The notes under the pieces: generated by a model
The model's database searches: none
Told to the model about the DNA's origin: nothing
What the model saw: only the letters and a program-made list of their open reading frames with translations
Translations under genes and position numbers: made by a program
Part shown: piece after piece, positions 44,601 through 55,330 of the stretch
Position numbering within the stretch: the stretch's first letter is position 1
How the letters are laid out: the number at the start of each line of letters is the position of its first letter
DNA from: Notospermus geniculatus
Lineage: Eukaryota; Nemertea; Pilidiophora; Heteronemertea; Lineidae
Assembly: GCA_002633025.1 (NCBI GenBank)
Contig: NMRB01001187.1
Coordinates: 10,094 to 74,093 of the forward strand
Direction of reading: 5' to 3'
Length of the DNA stretch: 64,000 nt

Positions 44601-47600
44601 CCTACCGATAAGATCGGGAACCAATCTAGGCCTATATATTTAGCGCCATCTTTTACCTGACTAAAGAAAACAAATTTGATAGAAAGCAATTGAAATTCGT
44701 AGTTCTTTTCCGCTTTAATGCCAGCTTTATTTCTGAAAAGCTTTTAAAAGCAAAGAGTTATCTGACCTAAATATCTAGATCAATCGGCTTAAAGGGGATT
44801 GTTCGCGTCTGTGCAAAGTGAACCAAAAATAATAAAACAAGCCGTTTTATTCGTTACAACAACTGGTAAATGTATTGTGGCGGCCGCTCCGGAAACTGTT
44901 CTGTGGAATCTTTGACTCGGTGCGAATAGTCCGCTTTAAGGTAGAACAGATTTATCTGCGCTTGCGTACTATCAGAAACATACTATGCTTTAAACATGTG
45001 ATTGGCATCGTGACCTTGCACCAATTGAGTCCAACCTCGTCCCTCCAAAACTTTAGCTACTCGAACCTGTATGCTGAGATCCCTCCCCCGAATACAATCA
45101 CATGTATAAGTTGCGCCCATGGCAACAATGTCCCAGTTCCAGAAAAGAACACCAGCTAAGAAAGATACAAATTCTGACATAAAACTGTGACCCTTTCAAG
45201 GTCACAAATTCGAACTCAACTTACTGACACAAATTCAATTGATCCAAAATAGAATTTACAATAGCAAAATCGGTGAGTTACTTTTTTAACGATAAACCTC
45301 CTGTTACTGAACTAAGCACGCGGCCAAAGTTTCCTTGACCTTCACCTCTAATCGACCTTGACATCTCCTTGACCTTGACCTTGACCTTGCAGATCAGATG
45401 GCTGGATAGCTGACATATACCAGAAAACTCCTATCATGTCGACATATCTCCTCGCGTTTGTCGTCTGCGACTTTCGGTATAAGGAAAACACGACCCCGAA
45501 AGGAACGAAGGTGGGTCGAAAATGTGGCATTCCAAAACAGCATGAAATTTAAGATTTTTTTGAGCAAAATTTTAAGCTCAGCCAATGAAAGAGAAAGAGT
45601 CGCCAAATTTCCGAAGACTTTTGCTTTTTCTACTTTTTGTGGTTTGACCTTTTGAATTTCTGTTGTAGTTCCGCGTGTGGGCACGTCCAGAAGCTATCGA
45701 CCAGGTAGACTACTCACTCGGCATTGGCGGAAGAATACTCGAATATTTTGAGGACTACTTTAATATCTCCTTCCCACTGCCAAAGACAGGTAGGCATCCA
45801 CTGAGGTCACAATCGAACCACGTCACCGCCGTTGCCACGGTAACGCAACAATCAATACGTGACGTCATGACGAATATGGTAGTGAAGGTCTTGACAAAGT
45901 GTACGAGCCTGCTCAAAAATAACCGTGCGGTGATCAAGTGATCAGGAACGTAATTTCCGTAAATTTGCGATCGTTACGATTCCGAATTTTTCAGACATGA
46001 TCGCTATTCCGGATTTCGCTGCTGGCGCTATGGAAAACTGGGGTTTGATCACCTACCGAGAGACGGCGCTGCTGTACGATCCATTGGTAAGTGAGAACGA
46101 GGCTAAATCAAACAGCGTATAGACCTTTTCAATAAAGATGGCGGTCTAACAGTTCTCACCATATGACGTCAGAAGCTTAATACCATTCAATGGCCGCTGG
46201 GACACTAAGTAGACTGGTCCCCTGTCGTAGTGCCTGCGTTGACTTCTACGACGGGCATCTTGAAAGCCAACTCGGCATGTGATTGGTCAACCAGAGGTCA
46301 TCAACGGTCGCGCCATGAGCTCATCATCTATTTTTAGAAATTAGGAAGGTTTAGGAACGCGCTGAGGGCGTAGACAATTCCAAGTCTTCTCGTTCTAGGT
46401 ATCATCGAGCAGTAACAAACAGCGTGTGGCAGTCGTCGTGGCCCATGAGTTAGCACACCAGTGGTTTGGCAACCTCGTCACCCCAGATTGGTGGGATGAT
46501 CTATGGTTGAACGAAGGCTTCGCCAGCTACGTTGAGTACCTGGGGACGAACTTCGTTGAACCAGATATGCGCATGGTAAGTACGATTCACTTTTTACACT
46601 TGCGCCGTCGATCACAAAATATGGCACTCCACAGGACGCGAGTGCAAAAGTAACAAAACGTCACCACCAGTAAGCACATTTCTGACGTTTTGTCACTTTT
46701 GCACTTACAGCGAGAATGACGTCATTTTCAACGGTGGTATTAGGGCCTACCTCCCCTTTAAACAGCAGTCAAATAAAACGCAAAATTCTAATATGCTCTA
46801 CCGATGTTCATAAATCCACCTAGCGGATCATCGTGGTACCAATCTATACATTCATATTTTTGACTTGTTACGGCATTGCGTCGTTTTCAGATGGACCAGT
46901 TTATAATAGAGGACCTCCAGGATGTCATGGTGACGGACAGTTTAGGCAGCTCACATCCTATTTACGTCCCTGTCTACCACCCGGATGAAATCAATGAAAT
47001 ATTTGACAGAATTTCTTATGCGAAGGTAAGATTGTCGGCAGGTTGCGAGAGTATGAAAATCAGAAGACACAACGTGATATTTTTCTATTAAAGAGGCATT
47101 GTTGGCTCTCAATGGGCAATTCACCAGTCTTGCTTTCCTTTGGACTGACGCCTTTCGGCATTTCTTAGGACTTGAATGTTGTAAACTTCACAGCGTCCGT
47201 ATATTTCAACTATTCCAGGGGGCGTCAGTGATTCGAATGATGAACTTCTTCCTCGGAGAAAAGACCTTCAAAAAGGGAATCACGGTATGTTGTTGTTGTT
47301 GCTTCCTCCTAAACATCGAAGCACCGATTCCACGCCTGCAGTTAGTGTCGAACCTTCTGATTTAAAGTTTCCCCAAAATTGATGGGAATTTGTCAACGGC
47401 AGTGTTTGTTGCCATCTTCATTCAACACAACAACAAACACCCCAGACATAAGGAACAAATTCTGAAGTTCTGTCTTTCAGAATTACCTGAATGACCACAA
47501 GTTCGCAAACGCATTCCATCTTGAGCTTTTCGAGTCACTAACGAAGGTAAGTACTTCGGAAATCATCGGTAAATTTCGGACTGGAAACAATCGAATCATT

Positions 47601-50600
47601 TCCAGCTGCTCCGTAGGCAGGAATCCCAGTCGTCGCCAATCAATCAGTCCTGTCCCCTCGTGACGTCATTGGGCATTGGCCACTGATTGGCTACTATACT
47701 GTAACGTTCACTTACAACCATTTTCTAGGCCGCTGCCGAAGACAACGTTAACGTTAACGTCACAAAAGTCATGAACACGTGGATTCTCCAAATGGGCTAC
47801 CCCGTTGTCACGGTAACAAGAAACTACATGACCGGCACGGCTGATGCTACACAGAAACATTTCTTGGTAGATCCGTCACAGCCACCTGACGGCAAGTACC
47901 CCTCACCTTACGGGTAAGTTTTCGCGGCCCACCGGGAAATGGTGACGAAAGTGTATCAGTAACGACGATGTCATGGCAACGGCCAAATCTCATTTTAATC
48001 ATAATTACAGGTTGTTCCAGAAAGTGCCCCCTCCGTTTTTTCTGGGGATCAGTTTGTGTGATTTTCAATTATTGAGTTTTAATCCTGCCTGGAGCTGGTT
48101 GGATTTTAAGTGCTTATCAGCGACACGTTTTTGGGAAACCCTGTGGAACAAAGCTGGGCGCCAGTCAGGGCCGCAGAAGTCGCCAACAGTTAAACAGCAT
48201 GGTTATATTTAAATGTGTATTTTTTTCATTCACAGCTACAAGTGGCAAGTACCATTCACCATGACAACAAACACATCGAATCCCGATTGGGACCAGGACT
48301 TCTCTGACGTCATTTGGATGCCGCAGACGGACAGTGAGTCAACATATTCCTTTAATTCAGCATTTCTGTCACTAAAATATGACTGATTGGAGAAATCAAA
48401 GTGACGTCAAGTAGATGTTTTCAACCAATCAAGGTCCCGCAGGAGAGTGAAAAATTCATGTCGGAGCTGAGAGGTTGATTCAAGGTTCTTCTAAAATCCA
48501 TTTTTCCCGTTTTAGAGACCCTGACCTCCGCAATGGGCGTCCCCTCATCAAGCAGCGATTGGATCATAGCCAACGTGCTGGAGTACGGGTTTTATCGGGT
48601 CAACTATGATCAACAAAACTGGAATCTCATTGCGCAACAACTGCAGACGAACCACAATGTAAGTGATGTTGTTGCAGTTGTTGGTTTGGACCGATTCCGT
48701 CAAAGGCCCGGACCCCGGGGGTTTCTTCCTTCCAAATGTGCAAAATAGTAATCATCCGCCAAGGTTAGGTGGGCCTACAACGAATTAAAACTTAAGGTGG
48801 TGACAGACTGGTGCGTAAGCAACGCGTCAGGAAAGCGTTCCACCAATCAGGGAGGCGGTAACACGACCGAAACACCTAACGAAGAATCTGATTGGCGGAA
48901 CGCCCGCAGGACCCGCCGCGTACGCGCTAGTCTATCACCGCCTTTACTCAAGTTTTAGACACTACTATAGATGGATGCTTGGGCGTTGTAGTGCGAGCGT
49001 CATTTGCAGTATTTTAGGGATTTGTATTTAGGATAGTTTATGCAATGTCATAATGTATGTAATGCTATTCTTGGTTTATACAAAGGCCGGGCCAATTTTT
49101 GGCGTGCTTTTTAGCTTTACTTCATAATTTTCATCATTCTTTTCTTTGTCATAGTCGATCAATGTCCGCAACCGGGCCCAGATCGTAGATGACGCTTTTA
49201 ACCTGGCCCGATCTGGCCTAATCGATATCACAAATGCGTTGACCCTCTCTAACTACATGACAGCCGAACGAGAAATCTTGCCCTGGAGTGCTTACAGTGG
49301 TAACCTAGGTTACATCGACACCATGTTGGAAAAGACCGCCATCTATGGAGATTTCAAGGTACTAATGTTTTGCCATGGCCGTTTGAGTTGAATGTTGTTC
49401 AACCACCAAAATGGCGCCGTTTGATAGTGTTATATCATGCGTGGACAATGAATGGCCAGGACGTCTTGCAATAGAACCAGTAGCTAGGCCACCATCTTTT
49501 TGGGACAGGTCTACAGGAGAGGAGGTTCACACGCACTTACTTGCTGACTTCAGTCACTGTCCGTCTGCTATTTTAATTCCCCAGCAACGAGTCTGAGGTA
49601 ATATTTTTTGTTGCAGGAATACATGCAGAAGCAGGTGATCCCGCTGTATGACCATCTGAAGTGGGCCATGAAGCCGACTGACTCACATTTCACAAAGTAA
49701 GTATGAATACGATTGGCAGGCTCTAGCAGACAAGAGACGCCTAGCGACGCCTGAAGGAACCGCGATGGTCCAGGGCTCGGGGCTCTGGCTTGCGCTCAGG
49801 AGATCCCAGTTTCACATCACACTGTCGGCGTGAGACTCTGGGCAGGTCTCTTTGCCTGCCTTACCTCAGTCCATCCAGATGTAGATGTGTATGCCGGGGT
49901 ACTGGCCAGAAATGATCAGAGTTAAGCGCTGAATGGGGAGCTCCTCAGAGTTCTACTGAAACGTTTTCAGGATAGACTGGGGTTAGGTGTAAAGTCAGAT
50001 GATAACCTTCTTTACCGTTGTTGGTATCAGACTGTGGACCCCAACTTGAACTTTTTTTTCAATTTTAACAACGTGGTTCGAAGTTGTTGACGGCTTCTAC
50101 TTTCAGGCGGCTTCGTTACATTGCCCTCGCCCGCGCCTGCAAATACGGTCACGCACCGTGCCTAACTGAAGCATCGAAACAGTACAAACAATATATGGCC
50201 AAACCATCAACCAATAAGTAAGTGGACTCACATCCGGGTTACTTGCCCTCGTTTTCACCGAGATTCTGCCTCACATACGGGTAATGTGCCCTCGTTTTCA
50301 CTGAGACGCTGCGTAAACAATCATGGCGGATGTTAGAAGAGCATGGAACAGGTTCGTCCATTTCCCTGAGGCCAACAAGGGAAGTGTCCGTCAAGTTTAC
50401 CCATCAACGACAACATCTCTTTTCAGCATCGACGTGGATCTTAAAACAATTGTCTATTGTTATGGTATAAAAGAGGGTGGGGTCGCGGAGTGGGATTTTG
50501 CCTACAAGCTTTACAAGGCCTCGAACGTCGCCACGGAGAAAGCCAAACTTCTCTCTGCAATGAGCTGTACCCGGGAACCGTGGATTCTAAACAGGTCAGG

Positions 50601-53600
50601 TCAGAGGTCAAGGAGGTCAAAGTTGAAGGTCACAGGCTGATTTTGCGTTTGGTTACGACTCCAGGCGTTCAAGAAAGCTGGCCTTACGTCACCAGCAAAC
50701 GCATACGCTGCGTATGCGTTGTTCGTCATCAGTTTGGTGCACGTGAGAGTCATCTATCTCTTATTCTGCTCATTGGCCGGGACGGAAGTACGTCATCAGT
50801 TTTTGTGCAGTTCGTCATCAATTTCGCTGTCTCTTTCAGGCTCCTAAACCGCTCAATGGACGAGACAGAAATAAGAAAACAAGATGCAGTGTCTGTAATA
50901 AATTACGTGGCAGGTAACATTGTCGGTGAACCCCTGACCTGGGACTTTGTCAGGGCAAATTGGGATAATATCATGAAAAGGTAGGTTAGGGTCAATTAAA
51001 TTGAACCAAAACTCGAGTTAGTGTTCAAATTCTTCTGAAGCCAGTGACCATGGTGATATGTCAATGGAAGAAGATTTTCATGAAAGAAAAGTCGAGTAAA
51101 TGCTAGAAAATATTATATGCCCCTTATGGGCCACCGTATAGGTTCTTCACTGACGTCAGAACGGTCACGTGACTGCAAAGAGTCAGCCATGTTGGCCGTA
51201 TCATGGCCGGCGACGACGTCAAAACTGTAACGTCATGAAATTTTGACGTCAGGATCTGTGTGTTGACGATGTGTTCATGCCGTGACGTTGCTTGACATTT
51301 TGACGGCCAATATGGCGGCATCGTGTCGTCATGGAAATATGACGTCACGTGAAGAACATCTATAGACTACGGTAGTCTGTTGGAGTCATTCAATTCGAAC
51401 TCGAATCAACCTCAATAACAGACTACGATTATGAAACAGGGACGCTCTGTCTGACAACAAATTATTCCTGCTCACCTCGTCCCAATCATTTGCATTCTTG
51501 TCATATCATCTGCGCATGCGCGTTGCATTTCATCGTCTGATTTCAGTACAGGAGGTTTCTCGTACGGAGATCTTATTAAGGGTGTGACGTCACGGTTTAG
51601 CACCGCCTTCAGACGGCAGCAGGTAGAGAAACGATTCTCAAATAGAGGGAGCTTTTGTAGTCATTTAGTGCCTTCTGCGCAAGCGTCATTGAATTACCCC
51701 CTCTTCCAGCTTTGCGCATGCGTCGTTTCATTAGGAGGACAATTCTTTTTTTCACATGGTAGTCAAAGTAGAATTCTCTCTCTCAGTAAAAAGTAAGAAA
51801 TCTTCGAGACAGGCCGAGCACTATACCTTCTGCGCATGCGCGTCTTATTTCCAGGGTATCCCTGGCTTGTATTCATCCGCCTGGCCTCGTTTTCAGATAC
51901 AGAACCAGTTGGCGTTTGAAAAAAGTGATATCATCGGTAACCAACGGCTTTAAATCTAAACGGGAACTGCAAGAGGTACAAAATATTGCCAATAGGGGGC
52001 TTTATTCGGCATATTTGAAGTGCTTTTGTCATAAGTGCACAATGGTGTTGGTTTTCACAATTTTGTCCATTTTTGCATCGTGTATTAAGAAAAAAATTCT
52101 TCAAATCGAAAAGGCTATGAAATCTTTCATAGGGCCTTGAATCGGCTGCACAACAATTCATTGTATATATATCTCATTCATTCAGCCGTCGATACGTATT
52201 GTGCAATCGACGGCTGGGTAGACTCAGTAGTCCCAATCACGTCGTCTGCTCGCTGATTATGTAATGGACGGTCCAGAAATCGCTTCCCGCTTTCAGAGAC
52301 GAAACCATGCAACGAGAGTGTGTTCGAATCGAGGGCTGTAAAAATGATGTACACTGTACATTTTTCATTGAACACTCACGGCGCTGCCGATACGGATTGA
52401 GGGACAATCGGCGGCTGGTGGCTCATCGCAATATCCCTATCATGTCTGCATTGCAACATGTAGGCCTATGCTGCCGTGGACCACGATTCATTTTCATTCC
52501 GATCACGTGACATCTGCGAAGGCGAAACCAGACTAGGGCTTATGCGAATCTACGGCTACGAATGCTGTAAAAAGTGCACGGCTTGGAACTATCGGCGGCT
52601 TGTCATCTCTGCATGAACCATTTTCTAATTATAGTTACGGAGGCGGAAGTTTTTCATTCTCAAGCCTGATTTCCGGAATTACCAGTGGTTTTAGCACAAA
52701 ATATCAACTTCAGCAGGTAGGCTAGGGGTGGCGGTGTGGTTACATGTAGTTTGGTTCCCGATGTCGCCGCTAGGGTTCAATTCTGAGACAGGCAGCGCCT
52801 GCCGTTTCTTACGCGCTGATTGGTCAACGAAAAAGCGACCACTGGCTTCTCAACCAATCAACGCCGTTTTCATCAGCTGCGTTTCGGATGATCACGTGAC
52901 AGACGGCAGGCGCTAGCGATCTCAGTGTTTAATCCTACCGGTGCAATTAGGAACTAGCCTAGCAATGATCACAGCACTTCTAAATTCCTTAAAGTTGTTG
53001 TGAAATTTAAGTGAACAATTATCACTGGGGACGAGATTGTTTTGTTGGCAGCAAAATGCGATGGGAATCAAGCGCTGGTGTTTGCGTGCGCTCACATGCG
53101 CATGAAATGAAGTTTCTCCAAACTGGTTTTTGAGACCGAAGAGAATGGAACACCTTGAACATAAGAGAATCTCGTCCCCAGGAAATATTTCATTGCACCT
53201 TTAAGGACTTTTAGCACCGCTTCTCTGGTTAGTTCTCCTCTCTCTCCTGGTAGGTGGTGGGTGTGTTAGCGGAATAGAGCCTGTCCACTTCGGTACGGCC
53301 TGCGGAAAAGACACGAATCAAAAAGAAAAGTTGTGTTGTTCGAAAAACTGTCAATTCAATAGAGAGTTTAGATCGCGTCCCGCTAATGGTGACGCTAACG
53401 TTAGCACTATTCATTGTCTTTCGTACAAGTCATAAGTTATCAATCTCTAAATCTCTCTAATTTCTGAAAACTTGCCTATAGCGTGTTCGGAAAGCTTCCT
53501 CGGGGAGGCTCGGGGAAGCGGGAGAGCGTTCGGTAAGGTATTTGGCAGGCTGCCAAGGCTTCCTCGAGCCTGGCCGAAGTGAGCGACTCGCCGAGTCGCT

Positions 53601-54558
53601 CACTTGGGGAAACTCCCGGCATGCATTTCGTTTTCTTTCCAATCCGACATGCTGATTGGCTAAACGTGGAACATTTCACGCCTGCAACCCACAGTAGTAC
53701 CTTTCCCCGAGGAAGGGCAAATATCGTTCGGAAATNAGAAAAGTTGTGTTGTTCGAAAAAATGTCAATTCAAAATTTCAGTTCAAAATTTCAATAGAGAG
53801 TTTAAGATCGCGTCCCGCTAATGGGGACGCTAACGTTAGCACCATTCATTTTGTCTTCCGTACAAGTCATAAGTTATCAATCTCTAAATCTCTCTAATTT
53901 CTGAAAACTTGCCTATTTTGAGGCTGCAAAATGTGCGTTCATGGTACTTCGTTCTTTCCACCCAGTCAGCCCAAGTACCGGGTTCGGTAACGTTCGTGTC
54001 TTTTCGGGTCTTTCCGTAAGCCTCTCTGTCTCCCTCTTTCTATCCTGCACACGTCTATTTTTAGCTACGGGTGCTTGTTGTATACGCTAAGGCGGCTTAT
54101 AAAAGGTTTGACTTTGACCATGAATACAGATATACAGATACGACAGGTAAGGTTACGTCACAGCATAAAATGACTACGTCAGAGACGTTTGTGCACATAC
54201 TTCGCTTACGTCACCAAATCGCTCCTTGCACGCGCTCACAGCAGTTTTTCTCCAATGCACTTCGATTTGGACCTACTCACGTTTTTTATTTTGTACTTCT
54301 GAAACAATAGTATTCTTAGTAGTTTTTTCATATTGCCCGAAGTGGCATTTGAATATTACGTAAACGTTTCTGTGTCTGAAGGTATCTTAAACGTCTCTAT
54401 TTTTTCAGTTACGTGAATTCAAGAAAGCCCATCCAGATCTCGGGTCTGGGACCCGAGCCTTCGAGCAGGCTATCGAAAAGACGACAGCCAATTACAAGTG
54501 GGTCGCAGCAAACGAAAAGAAGATAGGTGATTGGTTGAAAAAGGCTCTGAAGCCCTGA
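41619..54558 (+). CDS. M1-family aminopeptidase (aminopeptidase N-like, type II membrane protein)
   Basis: Twenty exons: 41619-41844, 42635-43109, 43436-43591 or 44089-44244, 45393-45510, 45669-45789, 45995-46086, 46399-46575, 46891-47025, 47219-47284, 47481-47546, 47729-47913, 48236-48333, 48516-48658, 49155-49358, 49617-49696, 50107-50217, 50427-50594, 50840-50980, 51547-51622 or 52635-52716, and 54409-54558. The path stays in frame: 995 aa with the first choice of each pair. Start chosen at the CACCATGA context after the TATA box. A short basic tail (MTKTRQRAG) and a transmembrane helix (residues about 14-38) anchor it, followed by a Thr/Pro-rich stalk. The exopeptidase motif GAMEN is at 376-380, zinc site [10 protein letters not shown] at 411-420 with Glu434 (HEXXH-X18-E), and catalytic Tyr498 in ISYAKGAS. 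The C-terminal ERAP1-like helical domain is complete. It should remove N-terminal residues from peptides outside the cell. Exact substrate and orthologue are undecided. Confidence 0.95.
43139..43290. repeat. Tandem repeat, about 36-bp unit, in intron 2
   Basis: About four imperfect copies of GAATCGGCGATGATCGGTTCTG, lying just before the first alternative exon. Confidence 0.75.
43436..43591 (+). CDS. Aminopeptidase alternative exon 3a
   Basis: 156 nt, phase 2 in and phase 2 out. Encodes [20 protein letters not shown] then [14 protein letters not shown] and ends [10 protein letters not shown]. Good acceptor (TCGTTTCATCAG) and donor (GTACAG). It covers the conserved ARKxFPCFDEP segment of the N-terminal M1 domain. 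Confidence 0.88.
44089..44244 (+). CDS. Aminopeptidase alternative exon 3b
   Basis: Exactly 156 nt with the same phases as 3a. Encodes [20 protein letters not shown] then [14 protein letters not shown] and ends [10 protein letters not shown]. Intact acceptor (TTCCGTCAG) and donor (GTAAAA), no stop. About 60% identical to 3a in protein, so a diverged but maintained duplicate. Including both would repeat one structural segment. Confidence 0.88.
44440..44635. mobile_element. MITE with GTTCCCGA...GGTAGG ends, copy 1
   Basis: The ends around TTAGTTCCCGACCTCACCGG pair with CCTACCGATAAGATCGGGAAC, with inner CTGATTGGTCAAC. A similar element lies at 52750-52960. Confidence 0.6.
45336..45391 (-). promoter_or_regulatory. 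Tandem TCAAGGTCA motifs next to an acceptor
   Basis: The minus strand reads TCAAGGTCAAGGTCAAGG and related half-sites up to the exon 4 acceptor. TCAAGGTCA is the extended half-site of monomeric nuclear receptors such as ERR, SF-1 or FTZ-F1. It may simply be a pyrimidine tract. Confidence 0.3.
46632..46708. repeat. Hairpin repeat in aminopeptidase intron
   Basis: GTGCAAAAGTAACAAAACGTCA and its near inverse TGACGTTTTGTCACTTTTGCAC are about 30 bases apart. Confidence 0.65.
48796..48943. mobile_element. MITE with GGTGGTGACAGACTGGTGCG ends
   Basis: The inverse end CGCGCTAGTCTATCACCGCC is at 48924-48943. Inserted in aminopeptidase intron. Confidence 0.7.
51139..51360. mobile_element. Palindromic element in aminopeptidase intron
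   Basis: TAGGTTCTTCACTGACGTCA and TGACGTCACGTGAAGAACAT bound about 220 bp with internal GGCCATGTTGGCCGT / GACGGCCAATATGGC pairing. Confidence 0.65.
51547..51622 (+). CDS. Aminopeptidase alternative exon 19a
   Basis: 76 nt, enters in phase 2 and leaves in phase 0. Encodes [20 protein letters not shown] then FRRQQ. Acceptor CTGATTTCAG, donor GTAGAG. It corresponds to the FSxLIxGVTxxFST segment near the C-terminus of M1 aminopeptidases. Confidence 0.85.
52635..52716 (+). CDS. Aminopeptidase alternative exon 19b
   Basis: 82 nt with the same phases as 19a. Encodes [20 protein letters not shown] then TKYQLQQ. Acceptor TAATTATAG, donor GTAGGC. Because each exon shifts the phase from 2 to 0, using both would break the frame, so the two must exclude each other. 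It matches vertebrate aminopeptidase N more closely at the QLQQ end than 19a does. Confidence 0.87.
52750..52960. mobile_element. MITE related to 44440-44635
   Basis: TTGGTTCCCGATGTCGCCGC with an inner CTGATTGGTCAAC / ACCAATCAACG inverted pair. Ends near CCTACCGGTGC and GGAACTAGCC. Confidence 0.6.
53290..53915. repeat. Duplicated block around an N, with a palindromic insert
   Basis: Sequence of about 53325-53480 recurs after the N at 53736 (53737-53915). Between them lies a palindromic, GC-rich element at 53480-53735 (GTTCGGAAAGCTTCCTCGGGG; centre GAGCGACTCGCCGAGTCGCTC). It looks like one haplotype with and one without the insertion, joined in series. Confidence 0.65.
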
Positions 54559-55051
54559 TAGCTGCCTTGTTCAAGACCAATACACAAGGGGGCGCTGCGA
54601 TAGTTTACTTGTTTGTCAGTAGGTGGCGTGTGGCGTGTTCTGTCAAAGAATTTGAATGAGTGACATTTTTCTAATGGTCCCTCGGTTGTTGTTGACGGTA
54701 TCCATGGCCAACGATGTGTTCGGGGAACCGGAAGTTTTACAAAACGACATACAGGGAATTCCTGGCGTTGGTAAACGTCTCTTCCGAAAGGAGGCGCTGT
54801 AATATTTGAATTTGTAAGCACGCACGGTTGCGAGAGTGGATAATATGACATGTAATCATTATTTGTACATGTATTTTCAACTTTTGATGTAACATAAATT
54901 ATGATTTTAGGGCATTGAAACATTTTTGCATGACCGCCATCTTTGTTGGAAAGGTCTCTAGACTTGGAATATTTTTAGCCTTCATTACTTTGCACAACTT
55001 GTCAAATTCTTGGTTTATATTTTTCTTGGTTAATCAGGGAAACGCGGGTAA

Positions 55052-55057
55052 AATAAA
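55052..55057 (+). terminator. Possible polyadenylation signal of the aminopeptidase gene
   Basis: AATAAA about 490 bases after the stop codon at 54558. No competing gene between. Confidence 0.45.
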
Positions 55058-55330
55058 ATGTTATTAGGCAGAGGAATGATTTTGTAAATAAAAAATTGTA
55101 TAATCATATATTAATCGAAATGAGAGATATGACGTAAAAATAGCTTTTTATAAATATATTAAAACCTTTTGTTATTCCTTCCACGTCTCACATCAGGTAG
55201 GTAGTTTTTTTAAATGAAAAATGCGTTCTCCGCCCAATGGACGCTGAATGATGATGTACATGCAGGCCGATATATGACAATGCACATGACGATGTACGTG
55301 CATGCAGGTCAGTTAGGGCATTCTACATAT

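Noticed and set aside
48005-48235. Possible transposase remnant in an aminopeptidase intron
   Set aside because: Only a short open frame with no transposase motif.
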